A stretch of DNA of 64,000 nt from an uncultured bacterium (GTDB lineage Bacteria; Bacillota; Clostridia; Lachnospirales; Lachnospiraceae): NCBI GenBank assembly GCA_947383005.1, contig CANDBT010000011.1:44664-108663 (forward strand), given 5' to 3'. The position numbers were made by a program, and so were the translations under genes. The notes under the pieces were generated by a model. That model had not been told where the DNA came from and ran no database searches. It saw nothing but the letters and a program-made list of their open reading frames with translations. How positions within the stretch are numbered: position 1 is the first letter of the stretch; each line of letters begins with the position of its first letter. Shown here piece by piece: positions 1 to 8,975 of the stretch.

Positions 1-756
1 GATTTGGAGATAAAAGGGAAGCAGGAGCGGCAGAAAAACATGGACACCGTAAAGTCATGCCATAGTATTTCTGATATAGAGAAAATTGCGCCATTACTGT
101 ATGGTTCGCAATTAATGGTCAGGGTTAATCCATGGGATGCGGGATCGGAAGAAGAGATTAAAGAAGTTATTCGGGCAGGGGCTCAGATTGTTATGCTGCC
201 GATGTGGAAAACACCAGCGGAGGTTATTTCTTTTATCCGCGCTGTTGGCGGGAAAGCTAAGGTTATGCTCCTGCTGGAAACCAAAGAGGCTGTGGATTGC
301 CTGGATGAAATTTTGCAGATAAGGGGCATAGATGAAATTCATATTGGTCTAAATGATCTTCATTTAAGCTACAAGAAAATATTTATGTTTGAGCTTCTTG
401 CCGACGGGACGGTAGAGCAGATTTGCAGGAAAATAAGCCTATCTGGGATTCCATATGGGTTTGGGGGGATCGCAAGGATTGGGGAAGGGATGATCCCCGC
501 GGAAAAAATTATCTTGGAGCATTATCGGCTGGGTTCGACAAGGGCAATTTTATCCAGGAGCTTTTGCGATACGGATAAAATAGAAGATATTAGCCAAATT
601 GAATCTTTATTTGCGGTAAATATGAAAAAATTAAGGGAATGTGAAGCGTCCGCACAAAAAGCAGGGAGAAAATTATTATGGGAAAATAAAATTGAAGTAG
701 CACGGTGCGTGGAGAATATCGTAAAAATGAAAAGCGGGAGATACTTATGCAGTTAA
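1..756 (+). CDS. HpcH/HpaI aldolase / citrate-lyase-like protein (5' end outside window)
   Basis: The frame is open from the window edge to a TAA at 754, so the N-terminus is probably missing; a TTG at 4 is the only early in-window start and has no visible ribosome binding site. The sequence has the feel of a TIM-barrel phosphoenolpyruvate/pyruvate-type aldolase: MVRVNPWD near residue 38, AGAQIVMLPMWKTP near residue 54, then VMLLLETKEA and IDEIHIGLNDL, which match the strand order and the metal/substrate Glu and Asp positions of the citrate lyase beta / HpcH family. Family members split or join small oxo-acids. It overlaps the next gene by 10 nt, so the two are likely translationally coupled, and the whole run to 8.9 kb is co-directional. 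An amino-acid or oxo-acid substituent for the polysaccharide is a reasonable inference; the substrate is unknown. Confidence 0.7.
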   Translation, partial: DLEIKGKQERQKNMDTVKSCHSISDIEKIAPLLYGSQLMVRVNPWDAGSEEEIKEVIRAGAQIVMLPMWKTPAEVISFIRAVGGKAKVMLLLETKEAVDCLDEILQIRGIDEIHIGLNDLHLSYKKIFMFELLADGTVEQICRKISLSGIPYGFGGIARIGEGMIPAEKIILEHYRLGSTRAILSRSFCDTDKIEDISQIESLFAVNMKKLRECEASAQKAGRKLLWENKIEVARCVENIVKMKSGRYLCS

Positions 757-1964
757 ATAAGGAAATACTGAAAAGTTTACGGGAAGAGTTTGGGGATGCG
801 TTTTACTTGTTGGATTGCGGGCAGGTTAAAAATAATTATATGGAATTAAAAGAGGCGTTTACGGCTGCTTATCATAAAGTGGATATTGCGTATTCTTATA
901 AAACAAATTATATCCCTAAAATATGCAGCATAATTAACCAGCTTGGTGGCTTTGCCGAAGTCGTTTCCGATATGGAAATGGAGATTGCTCTGAAAGCCGG
1001 GGTGTGCCCCAATAAAATCATTTGGAACGGGCCGTATAAAAACCCCCTTAAAGTGGAAGAACTTTTATTGCTTGGCGGAACGGTTAATATGGATTCCATT
1101 AGTGAAGTGGGGCTGGTTCACAATATTGCCAATAGGTACCCTGACAATATATTTAATATTGGGATAAGGGTAAATTTCCCAATTAACGACCATGTCCTGT
1201 CAAGGTTTGGCTTTGATGTAGAAACAGAGGATTTTAAAAAGGCATTGCATCTGATAGAAAATACATCTAACCTCCATTTTGCCAATATCCAGTGCCATTA
1301 TGCAACGAGAAGGCTTGAGACATGGGAACCGCGGGCAAAAGGGATGATTAAGATTTTGGATAAACTGAATATTCTGCCAGATAGGATTGATCTTGGAGGT
1401 GGGTTGTTTGGCAAGATGGAAGAGTCTTTAAAAGAACAATTTGATTCAGAAATCCCTACATATGCGGATTATGCGAACGTAGTAGGTGATGTGCTGGCAA
1501 AAAGATTTACAAATGGTTCTGGCAGTCCATCCCTTATGATTGAACCGGGTACGGCATTGGTTGGTGACTGCATGAAATTTGTATCTACCATTTCAAATAT
1601 AAAAACAGTAAGGAAAAAACCAATTGCGACTTTATTAGGGAGTATTTATAACGTAAATCCTACATTAAATACAAAGAATCCGCCTATTGAGATTTATTCA
1701 ATGGGGAACCCGCAAATATATTATGAAGATTTGGACTTTGGCGGGTTTACCTGTATTGAGTCAGATTATATTTATAAGCATTATTGCGGAAAAGCAGCAG
1801 TTGGTGACATGGCTGTATTCAGTGACGTAGGTTCGTATTCTGTTGTATTAAAGCCGCCATTTATCTTGCCTAATTTTCCTATAATCGGTGTAGGCCATGG
1901 GCAAACCGAAGTGCTGAAACGGGCGGAATGTTTTGATGATTTGTTCTGTACTTACAAATTTTAG
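747..1964 (+). CDS. PLP-dependent decarboxylase, DapDC/ornithine-decarboxylase fold (LysA-like)
   Basis: This 405-residue protein resembles fold-III PLP decarboxylases. AYSYKTNYIPKIC (about residue 47) carries the Schiff-base lysine in the YxxKxN context. GGGLFGKMEES matches the glycine-rich phosphate-binding loop, and MIEPGTALVGD matches the EPGR-like region with Ala replacing Arg/Gly. The C-terminal FSDVGSYSVVL matches the usual GAY substrate and dimer motif. ATG 747 is chosen because CGGGAG lies just upstream; an upstream in-frame start at 705 would overlap the previous gene further. Relatives decarboxylate diaminopimelate or related D-amino acids, or act as carboxynorspermidine-type enzymes. 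In a capsule locus, beside an aldolase and an aminotransferase, it could make an amino-acid-derived decoration rather than lysine. This role is inferred. Confidence 0.75.
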   Translation: MQLNKEILKSLREEFGDAFYLLDCGQVKNNYMELKEAFTAAYHKVDIAYSYKTNYIPKICSIINQLGGFAEVVSDMEMEIALKAGVCPNKIIWNGPYKNPLKVEELLLLGGTVNMDSISEVGLVHNIANRYPDNIFNIGIRVNFPINDHVLSRFGFDVETEDFKKALHLIENTSNLHFANIQCHYATRRLETWEPRAKGMIKILDKLNILPDRIDLGGGLFGKMEESLKEQFDSEIPTYADYANVVGDVLAKRFTNGSGSPSLMIEPGTALVGDCMKFVSTISNIKTVRKKPIATLLGSIYNVNPTLNTKNPPIEIYSMGNPQIYYEDLDFGGFTCIESDYIYKHYCGKAAVGDMAVFSDVGSYSVVLKPPFILPNFPIIGVGHGQTEVLKRAECFDDLFCTYKF

Positions 1965-1976
1965 CGGGGATTAAAG

Positions 1977-2675
1977 ATGTATAAGTTTAATTTAATGCTG
2001 AAAAGGCTATTTGATTTATTGGTTTCTGCACTTGCAGTTGTGGTATTAATACCGTTTTGGATTGGCATATCTGTGGCGGTTAAAAGGGATTCTGAGGGGC
2101 CGGTCCTATTTAAGCAGGAGAGGAGGACTGTGGATGGGAAAATATTTCTTATGTGGAAATTCCGTTCTATGATTCCGGAAGCAGAGAAAATGGGGACAGG
2201 ATTATTTAATTACGAAAATGATCCAAGGGTAACCAAAGTGGGAAGGAAATTGAGAGACACCAGCTTAGATGAACTGCCGCAGCTTTTTAATATATTAAAA
2301 GGGGATATGTCACTGGTAGGGCCACGGCCATGTGTTAAGGATGAATTAGGAGAGTTTAAAACATTAAACAGAAAATACAAAAAAAGGTTTGCTATGAAAG
2401 CCGGGCTGACAGGTCTTGCACAAGTAAATGGACGGAATGACATATCTTGGGAGGAAAAAGTCGAATTTGATGATTTGTATATTGATAAGTTTAAGAATAT
2501 GGGATTGCTCATAGATATACAAATTTTGATAAAGTCAGTTGTTAAAGTATTGAAAAAAGAAGATATTTATGAAGATAAATTAGATGGGGATATGGATAGC
2601 CGGGAAGCAGCAAAAGCGGCAGAACGGGAAATTATAAGAATAGCGCATTTGCCGGATGAAGATGGGAGTTTTTAG
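1977..2675 (+). CDS. Initiating sugar-phosphate transferase (bacterial sugar transferase, PglC/WcaJ C-domain type)
   Basis: A 232-residue monotopic membrane enzyme that loads the first sugar phosphate onto undecaprenyl phosphate. KRLFDLLVSALAVVVLIPFW at residues 9-28 is the re-entrant membrane helix, followed by GPVLFKQERR, WKFRSM, the TSLDELPQLFNILKGDMSLVGPRP block split across residues 97-120, and GLTGLAQVNGRN. These are the signature blocks of PF02397. The length is that of the minimal catalytic form, without the N-terminal four-helix region of WcaJ/WbaP. A charged 25-residue tail follows the catalytic domain. It starts 12 nt after the decarboxylase and its TAG abuts the next ATG, so it sits in the same operon and sets this locus up as a lipid-linked polysaccharide assembly pathway. 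Confidence 0.93.
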   Translation: MYKFNLMLKRLFDLLVSALAVVVLIPFWIGISVAVKRDSEGPVLFKQERRTVDGKIFLMWKFRSMIPEAEKMGTGLFNYENDPRVTKVGRKLRDTSLDELPQLFNILKGDMSLVGPRPCVKDELGEFKTLNRKYKKRFAMKAGLTGLAQVNGRNDISWEEKVEFDDLYIDKFKNMGLLIDIQILIKSVVKVLKKEDIYEDKLDGDMDSREAAKAAEREIIRIAHLPDEDGSF

Positions 2676-3605
2676 ATGAAATATGATGTGGAAAACCGAA
2701 GGGTTTGGTATAAAGGGGAAATTGTTGAGGTAAAAGAGGCTAAAGTAAATATTTTGGCGCCTACAGCACAATTTGGTTTGAATGTATTTGAAGGGATTCC
2801 CTGTTATTGGGAAGAAAATGAGAAACAGATGTATGCTTTCCGATTGGAAGACCATTATGGCCGGCTATTACGGTCGGCAAAATTAATGCAGATGGATTGC
2901 CGATACACAAAGGATAATTTTAAGGAAGCGCTTATAGCAGCAATCCGGGCAAATGAATACTGCGAAAATCTTTCTGTCAGGCAGACATTGTTTGTCGACG
3001 GAAGTGGTTCCTGGGGTTCGGAAGGCCCGGTAGAAATGATTGTAGCGCCGATCCCCAGGAAAAAGACAAGTGCTGAGTATAATAAGAGTGGCCTCCACTG
3101 CTGTTTTACCTCTTGGAGGAGGATTAGTGATGATACGTTTTCCCCCCGTATTAAGTGTGGCGCTAATTATATTAACAGCAGAATGGGGCAAAGGGAAGCT
3201 TTGCGTAATGGTTATGATACCTGCATATTTTTAAATAAAGATGGGAAAGTCGCAGAAGGGCCAGGTTCTTGCTTTTTTATGGTAAGAAATGGGATGGTAC
3301 ATACGCCGCAATTAACAGAAAGTGTATTAGAAAGCATTACAAGGGATACTGTGATAAAGATAGCAGAAGATCTGGGGATACCAGTAATTGAACGGGCTAT
3401 AGACAGGACAGAAGTGTATACATGTGATGAAGCTTTTTTATGTGGGTCGGCAATGGAGATAACACCTATTCTCTCTATAGACAAGTATATAATTGGTGGA
3501 AAAGGGACAAATAGCATTACAGAAAAATTACATACGGCTTATTTAGCCATGGCATATGGAAAAGTGTCAAAATACAGGCATTGGGTAACGCCTATCTATG
3601 AATAG
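2676..3605 (+). CDS. Class IV (branched-chain-type) aminotransferase
   Basis: A 309-residue fold-IV PLP aminotransferase of the IlvE/D-alanine aminotransferase family. FGLNVFEGIPCYW and FRLEDHYGRLLRSAKLM are the N-terminal signature, IKCGANYINSRMGQREA contains the PLP lysine in the K-x(2)-x-NY context, and CIFLNKDGKVAEGPGSCFF with SITRDTVIKIAEDLGI completes the family pattern. The initiating ATG abuts the stop of the sugar transferase. In the usual family role it moves amino groups between branched-chain amino acids and 2-oxoglutarate. Inside a polysaccharide cluster, with an aldolase-like and a PLP decarboxylase gene, it may instead make a dedicated amino-acid or amino-alcohol substituent. 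The gene is not next to ilv or leu genes here, which supports a special role but does not prove it. Confidence 0.85.
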   Translation: MKYDVENRRVWYKGEIVEVKEAKVNILAPTAQFGLNVFEGIPCYWEENEKQMYAFRLEDHYGRLLRSAKLMQMDCRYTKDNFKEALIAAIRANEYCENLSVRQTLFVDGSGSWGSEGPVEMIVAPIPRKKTSAEYNKSGLHCCFTSWRRISDDTFSPRIKCGANYINSRMGQREALRNGYDTCIFLNKDGKVAEGPGSCFFMVRNGMVHTPQLTESVLESITRDTVIKIAEDLGIPVIERAIDRTEVYTCDEAFLCGSAMEITPILSIDKYIIGGKGTNSITEKLHTAYLAMAYGKVSKYRHWVTPIYE

Positions 3606-3618
3606 GAGAATTTAGCGT

Positions 3619-4389
3619 GTGGAAAAATGGTTGGATAATGATTTGGTTTCTGTGATCATACCTGTATACAATTCTGAGAAATATGTGGAAAAAGCAATTT
3701 GTTCGGTTATCAGGCAGGCATATGGCAATATAGAAATAATTGTAATTGATGATGGCTCAACGGATCGTTCTTCCGAAATAATTAAAAAACTGATTTCCCA
3801 AAACTCATTTATAAGATACTACCAAATGGAGAAAAACTCAGGAGTAGCAATTGCAAGGAATACAGGAATTGCACTGGCAAAGGGAAGGTATATTGCTTTT
3901 TTGGACAGTGATGATATGTGGGTTCCTGGAAAATTAAAAGTGCAAATGAAATTATTTGAGCGGTATAAAGGCATCCCTTTTTCCTATACAGCAATTAAAA
4001 TGATAGATGAAAACGATAATGAGTTAAAGGGTATAAGAAGGGTAAAAGAACGGATTACATATCAATATATTTTAAGGAATACGATGATTGCTACATCAAC
4101 AGTGATTATCGACCGCCATGTTGTTCCCCGAATAATTATGCCCAGCAGACGAAGTGCAGAAGATTATTCTTTATGGCTTACAATTTTAAAAAAGCATCAT
4201 GAAGCATATGGGATTAATGAAGCGCTTACTTTATATAGAAAAAGCAATAATTCCGTGTCTGCAAATAAAATAGGGGAAGTTAAGCACTTTTTTGCTGTCC
4301 AGACAGAAGATATGAAGATCAACAAAGTCCAGGCAGGATTTAACACTTGCTGTTATATTATAAATGCAGTAAAAAAACATTTCTTTTAA
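3619..4389 (+). CDS. Glycosyltransferase family 2
   Basis: A 256-residue GT-A fold transferase. VSVIIPVYNSEKYVEKAI, the nucleotide-binding IVIDDGSTDRS, NSGVAIARNTGIALAKG and the metal-binding FLDSDDMW (DxD-like) appear in the normal GT2 order. AEDYSLWLTIL late in the protein is the usual ED catalytic-base region. A GTG start at 3619 is chosen because AGGAG lies about 10 nt upstream and no ATG fits. It probably adds one sugar to the undecaprenyl-linked repeat unit on the cytoplasmic face; donor and acceptor cannot be read from sequence. It follows the aminotransferase by 13 nt. The 129-nt stretch after it holds no gene that I can see. Confidence 0.92.
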   Translation: MEKWLDNDLVSVIIPVYNSEKYVEKAICSVIRQAYGNIEIIVIDDGSTDRSSEIIKKLISQNSFIRYYQMEKNSGVAIARNTGIALAKGRYIAFLDSDDMWVPGKLKVQMKLFERYKGIPFSYTAIKMIDENDNELKGIRRVKERITYQYILRNTMIATSTVIIDRHVVPRIIMPSRRSAEDYSLWLTILKKHHEAYGINEALTLYRKSNNSVSANKIGEVKHFFAVQTEDMKINKVQAGFNTCCYIINAVKKHFF

Positions 4390-4518
4390 TGCAGAAGCTA
4401 TATGCAGAATGACCATAAACGTAATGTTGGGGGAGGAGTTACGGTGTTTATGGGAAAAGTATACAAAGTTAGAGTAATTTATTTATATTGGCATGAATCT
4501 ATTTGGGGGTGTTAGCTG

Positions 4519-5898
4519 ATGGCAAATTCATACGTGAAAAATAGAACAGGGATTGTTAAAACGCCTCATTTTAGCATATCAATAATAGGAATATTAGTAA
4601 TTTTTGTAGTAACTTTTTTTATCTATATGGACTTTGAAATAAGAATGATTTATGGATATGCTCTATTGGGTGTTTGTGTCCTGTTTTATTTATGTGCTAT
4701 TCGTTTTAAGCCTCATTTATCTAAGGAAAAAAGCATATTTTTTTTTCTTGCTATGATGATCTCGCTATTTGTTTTTTGTGGAAGTGATAAAGAAGGCACA
4801 TTACAATATGCAATAGGGATGGATTTGTGCGTGCTTATTGCCGTATTATATGAACCAAGAGAAATACAGTATTTTAAGGCTATGAAAATATTTTGCTTTT
4901 TTTCAACAGCTTTTTCCCTTTATTCAATTCTGGCTTTTGTTTTTCCTGAAATATATCAAATTTTTGTTAAGCCTATTATTTCTGAAGGTTCTGCAATTTA
5001 TAATGAAGAACTTTTACGTTCAGGATATGGTGTTGCATTAGGAGCAAATGTCGCTTTTATCGATTATATTGTTGTAACGGGTTTGATTTTTTCTTTGAGT
5101 TGTTTTTTTGCGAAGCAAAGTATCACAAAATTTAAAATTTTAGATATTTTGAGTATGATTATATGCTTTTTAGGAATGTTATGTGCAAACAGGAAAGGTG
5201 AACTGCTTGCAGCATTAATTACGGTTTATTTTATATATAGGGATCACATGAAGAAAAGCAATAAAATAGAAAAAGCAAAAACAAGACGAATAGTGGGTGT
5301 AATGATAATCTTTACATTACTGTTAGTTGTTTATCTTGCGCAAAAAGGATATCTGTTAAGGTTTTATTTGTTTTTTAACAAAATTGCCCGTAATTTATCA
5401 AATGACAGAGTGGATATATCATCTGGAAGAATTGCAATATGGAAATATGCGTGGAGTGTATTTAAACAAAATCCGGTTTTAGGAATTGGATGGGAAAACT
5501 TTTTTGTCAAAATACCGGAATATGATGTAGATACGGTTAAAGTCCATAATAATTTCCTTCAGCTTCTTTGTGAAACGGGCGTTATCGGGTTTGTTTTAAT
5601 AGCAATACCAATGATAGTATTGTTAATATGGTCTTACCATTATATGAAAAGATATTCCTACAGCAAGCAAAATTATCCTTTAATTAGAATTGCTTATACA
5701 ACTTCCTTCGGCATTCAGTTTTTCTTTTTTGTGTTGGATTTTCTTGATCCATGTATATATAAAATGCACTTTTGGCCAATTTATGCCATATCTATCATGT
5801 CTTTGGTTTTTGCAAGAACTTATGAGAAAAAGTTTATATTATCCCATAATGGGCAATTGAACCGTTATGAAAGCTGTCAATCAGTAAGAATAACATAA
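4519..5898 (+). CDS. wzy: O-antigen/capsule polymerase or ligase-like membrane protein (Wzy/WaaL type)
   Basis: A very hydrophobic 459-residue protein with roughly ten to twelve predicted membrane helices. The key clue is the Wzy_C/WaaL-like periplasmic loop around residues 300-360: SSGRIAIWKYAWSVFKQNP, then GIGWENFF and TVKVHNNFLQLLCETGVIGF. The GxGxxN followed by HNxFLxxLxExGxxGF pattern is characteristic of O-antigen ligases and polymerases. In a Wzx/Wzy-dependent capsule locus it is best read as the repeat-unit polymerase. It lies directly before the flippase in the same direction. Base composition is strongly AT-rich, like the glycosyltransferase before it and unlike the nonulosonate genes downstream. 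The split between polymerase and ligase functions is inferred from context. Confidence 0.82.
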   Translation: MANSYVKNRTGIVKTPHFSISIIGILVIFVVTFFIYMDFEIRMIYGYALLGVCVLFYLCAIRFKPHLSKEKSIFFFLAMMISLFVFCGSDKEGTLQYAIGMDLCVLIAVLYEPREIQYFKAMKIFCFFSTAFSLYSILAFVFPEIYQIFVKPIISEGSAIYNEELLRSGYGVALGANVAFIDYIVVTGLIFSLSCFFAKQSITKFKILDILSMIICFLGMLCANRKGELLAALITVYFIYRDHMKKSNKIEKAKTRRIVGVMIIFTLLLVVYLAQKGYLLRFYLFFNKIARNLSNDRVDISSGRIAIWKYAWSVFKQNPVLGIGWENFFVKIPEYDVDTVKVHNNFLQLLCETGVIGFVLIAIPMIVLLIWSYHYMKRYSYSKQNYPLIRIAYTTSFGIQFFFFVLDFLDPCIYKMHFWPIYAISIMSLVFARTYEKKFILSHNGQLNRYESCQSVRIT

Positions 5899-5909
5899 AG
5901 GTGAATATT

Positions 5910-7337
5910 GTGTCAGGAAAGAATAGAATGAAAAGGAATACTCCTTCTGTAGCTATTAGATCCGGGATGTGGTTTACTGCTTGTAATATTATCACGAAAA
6001 GCATAGGATTTTTTACCACGCCGATTTTTACCAGGTTACTTACAAAATCCGAATTTGGTGATTTTAACAATTTCACTACCTGGACGGGGATTATTTTACT
6101 TGTTACTTCTTTGAATTTAGAATCATCGATGATTCGGGCAAGGTTTGATTTTAAAGATGATTTAGATAGTTATGTTGTTTCAATGGGGTGCCTGAGTGCG
6201 GTTTCGACATTATTTTGGTTTGTTTTAGTCCTAATTTTCATCAGCCCGCTTGAACATTTCTTGATGCTTAATAGAAATGAGATTCTTGCAATGTTTTTAT
6301 ATTTGCTGTTCTATCCGGCAATTCAGTTGTTCCAAACAAGGGAGCGTTTTGCCTACAAGTATAAGAATACTGTGGCAATCACCTTGTTGGTTATCGCCAG
6401 TACCGCTCTTTTATCCGTGGCGTTGGTTTTACTGATGGATAATAAACTTACAGGGCGTATTATTGGCAATGTCCTTCCTATAGTGGTAATTGGGCTGATT
6501 ATCAATTTCCTGATGTTCCATAAATCCCAAAGAATCCGTATCCAATACTGGAAATATGCGATTCCTTTTGCAATCCCATTTATCCCTCATCTGTTGTCCA
6601 TGTATTTGCTTGGCAGTATGGATAAAGTGATGATTAAGCAGATTTGCGGGGCGGAAGATTTAGCATTATATAGCTTAGCCTATACCATGGGAACAATAAT
6701 CACGCTATTCGTTAATTCTATGAATAGTGCGTTCAGCCCGTGGCTAGGTGAAGAATTATCAAAAAGGAATTACCATAAGATTAAAAAAGTTTCTGTTCCT
6801 TATCTTGCTTTTTTTATGTTTTTTTCTGTACTTATTGTACTTATTACTCCTGAAGTCCTGATTTTTATGGGAGGGGAGGGCTATTCTGAGGCAAAGGCAG
6901 TAATGCCGCAGGTTTCTGCCGGCTGCCTGATGCAGTTTATTTATTGTATGTATGTCAATGTTGAACAGTATGAAAAGAAGACAGTGGGAATGGCTATCGC
7001 CAGTGTTACTGCTGCTTTTTTTAATTATTTAACCAATTACATTTTTATTCGCAAATTTGGTTATGTTGCCGCCTCTTATACAACTTTTTTCAGTTATTTA
7101 CTTTTAATGGTTCTTCATGTCTATTTCGTTAAGCGGATTGGCGCAGGCAATGTTTTTGACAATAAGAGAATTCTGTTTTTAGGCGCTGTTGGTTCAATGA
7201 TGCTTATAAGTACGAATTTTTTATTTGAGTATATGATAATCCGATATTTGATTATTGCTTTGTTGTTATTCGCAGCGCTTATTGCTGCGTATAAAAAGAG
7301 AGATTTTATATTAAGATACACCATCAGCAGAAAGTGA
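5910..7337 (+). CDS. wzx: Polysaccharide flippase (Wzx / MATE-like oligosaccharide exporter)
   Basis: About 475 residues with some twelve to fourteen predicted membrane helices. The N-terminal SGMWFTACNIITKSIGFFTT and FTRLLTKSEFGDFNNF are typical of the polysaccharide-biosynthesis family that flips undecaprenyl-diphosphate repeat units outward. MDKVMIKQICGAEDLALYSL near the middle is the equivalent of the usual second-half loop. GTG 5910 is proposed because AAAGGTG sits just upstream; GTG 5901 and ATG 5931 are alternatives. Its TGA overlaps the region just before the next gene's ATG, so the wzy-wzx-neuA run is probably one transcript. Confidence 0.85.
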   Translation: MSGKNRMKRNTPSVAIRSGMWFTACNIITKSIGFFTTPIFTRLLTKSEFGDFNNFTTWTGIILLVTSLNLESSMIRARFDFKDDLDSYVVSMGCLSAVSTLFWFVLVLIFISPLEHFLMLNRNEILAMFLYLLFYPAIQLFQTRERFAYKYKNTVAITLLVIASTALLSVALVLLMDNKLTGRIIGNVLPIVVIGLIINFLMFHKSQRIRIQYWKYAIPFAIPFIPHLLSMYLLGSMDKVMIKQICGAEDLALYSLAYTMGTIITLFVNSMNSAFSPWLGEELSKRNYHKIKKVSVPYLAFFMFFSVLIVLITPEVLIFMGGEGYSEAKAVMPQVSAGCLMQFIYCMYVNVEQYEKKTVGMAIASVTAAFFNYLTNYIFIRKFGYVAASYTTFFSYLLLMVLHVYFVKRIGAGNVFDNKRILFLGAVGSMMLISTNFLFEYMIIRYLIIALLLFAALIAAYKKRDFILRYTISRK

Positions 7338-7345
7338 GTGAAAAT

Positions 7346-8947
7346 ATGCGTATACTGGCAATTATTCCGGCGCGGGCCGGTTCAAAAGGGATACCAAATA
7401 AAAATATCCGGATTGTTGGCGGGCATCCCCTCGTCTACTATTCCCTCCATAATGCCCTGGAATCGAAGTGGATTACGGATGTCCTGGTGTCTACGGATTC
7501 ACCGGAAGTCCGGATTATCGCCCAGCAGATGGGGGTGGGGGTCCACTGGCGTGATGCTTCCCTTTGCGGGGATGAGGTTACCCTGGATGCGGTGGTTGCC
7601 GATGCCGTGCCCCAGGGTTGCGGATGGGATTATATCGTGACCATGCAGCCGACTTCCCCGACTTTGCGGGTGGAAACCCTGGATGCCGCGATCCGCTATA
7701 CCCTGGACGGCGGTTTTGATACGGTGATTTCCGCAATCAATGCCCCGCATCTTTCCTGGGTGGTGAAAGAAGGGCGGAAGGTGCCGGGTTACAGCGAAAG
7801 GCTCAACCGTCAGTACCTGCCCCCCTGTTACCGGGAAACCGGGGCTTTTGTGATTTCCCGGGCTTTGGTCGTGACCCCTGAGACAAGGATTGGACAGAAG
7901 GTGGATGTTTTTGAGGTCCCGGAGGAGGAAGCGCAGGATGTGGATACTTTTGCGGACCTCCGGAGCGTGGCGGCTGCCTTGTCGCAGCAGAAGGTGGCGA
8001 TTTATGTCAATGGGAACAATAAGCGCGGCATTGGCCATATTTACCGGGCGCTTGAACTGGCGGATGAGTTTTATGTCAAGCCCGACATTTATTATGATAT
8101 CAACCAGACAGATCCCGGGGTTTTCGGGGACACGAAGCATAACCTTATCCCGGTCGACGGGATTGCCCAGCTCTACCAGATCTGCAGGGAACAGCCGTAC
8201 ACAATATTTATCAATGACATCCTCACGACATCCATCGATTATATGATTGGCTTGAAATCGGTTATGCCGGAGGCAAAAATCATCAATTTTGAGGATGACG
8301 GGGAAGGGGCGGTTAAGGCAGACCTGGTTTTTAACGCGCTGTTTGGTGAGCAGGACCTTCCGCAGGTAAAAGCAGGGGAAAAATATTATATCAGCGGCAA
8401 GACATTTATGTTTTATGGGCCTGTCCCCATCCGGGACAAGGTAAAACGGGTGTTTATCTCTTTCGGGGGCGCAGACCCCCGGAATTATTCGGACAGGCTG
8501 CTCCATATGGTCTGCAAGCCGGAATACCGGGAATATGAGTTTGTGGTTGTCCTGGGCCGGGCAAAGGCCAATGTGGAAGAACTGATGGGATTCAACGAGT
8601 ATGAAAACATTGAGGTTTTTTATGATGTCGCGAATATGCCGGAGCTGATGTCCGGCTGTGATATCGGCGTCACTTCCCGCGGGAGGACAGGGTATGAGCT
8701 GGCGCTGCTGGGCATCCCGTCAATAGCGATGGCGCAGAACAGACGGGAGGAGAAACATGGTTTTGTCTGCAATGAGAACGGCTTCTCCTATATCGGCCTG
8801 GACCCGGAGGATGAGGTTATTGAAAGCAGCCTGAGGATGTACCTCCATTTATCTCCCAGGGCCAGGAAGGGATTCCAGGACAAGCTCTTAAGCCACGATC
8901 TCCGCGGCGGGCGCAAGAGGGTGATGGGCTTGATTAACAGCCTTTGA
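7346..8947 (+). CDS. Bifunctional CMP-nonulosonate cytidylyltransferase / PseG-like UDP-sugar hydrolase fusion
   Basis: A 533-residue two-domain protein. Residues 1 to about 220 are a CMP-sialic acid synthetase-like domain: ILAIIPARAGSKGIPNKN is the nucleotide-binding signature, followed by VLVSTDSPEV, a TMQPTSPTLR block and YRETGAFVISR. Residues about 225-533 resemble PseG/GT-B-like nucleotide-sugar hydrolases: NNKRGIGHIYRALELADE (the G-x-GH-x-x-R catalytic region), FISFGGADPRNYSDRLL and SRGRTGYELALLGIPSIAMA. PseG removes UDP from the activated precursor before NeuB/PseI condensation, and the cytidylyltransferase activates the finished nonulosonate, so one polypeptide covers two steps on either side of NeuB. 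ATG 7346 fits family N-termini; a GTG at 7334 is also open. The gene is clearly more GC-rich than wzy/wzx upstream, which suggests a separate origin. Pseudaminic, legionaminic or a related sugar are all possible products. Confidence 0.88.
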   Translation: MRILAIIPARAGSKGIPNKNIRIVGGHPLVYYSLHNALESKWITDVLVSTDSPEVRIIAQQMGVGVHWRDASLCGDEVTLDAVVADAVPQGCGWDYIVTMQPTSPTLRVETLDAAIRYTLDGGFDTVISAINAPHLSWVVKEGRKVPGYSERLNRQYLPPCYRETGAFVISRALVVTPETRIGQKVDVFEVPEEEAQDVDTFADLRSVAAALSQQKVAIYVNGNNKRGIGHIYRALELADEFYVKPDIYYDINQTDPGVFGDTKHNLIPVDGIAQLYQICREQPYTIFINDILTTSIDYMIGLKSVMPEAKIINFEDDGEGAVKADLVFNALFGEQDLPQVKAGEKYYISGKTFMFYGPVPIRDKVKRVFISFGGADPRNYSDRLLHMVCKPEYREYEFVVVLGRAKANVEELMGFNEYENIEVFYDVANMPELMSGCDIGVTSRGRTGYELALLGIPSIAMAQNRREEKHGFVCNENGFSYIGLDPEDEVIESSLRMYLHLSPRARKGFQDKLLSHDLRGGRKRVMGLINSL

Positions 8948-8975
8948 TTTTACCGGCAGGAAGGAGGCTGGCGCC

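Noticed and set aside
7499-8506. Long open frame (335 codons) on the minus strand opposite the NeuA-PseG fusion
   Set aside because: It is the shadow of a GC-rich real gene, has no family motifs and no ribosome binding site.
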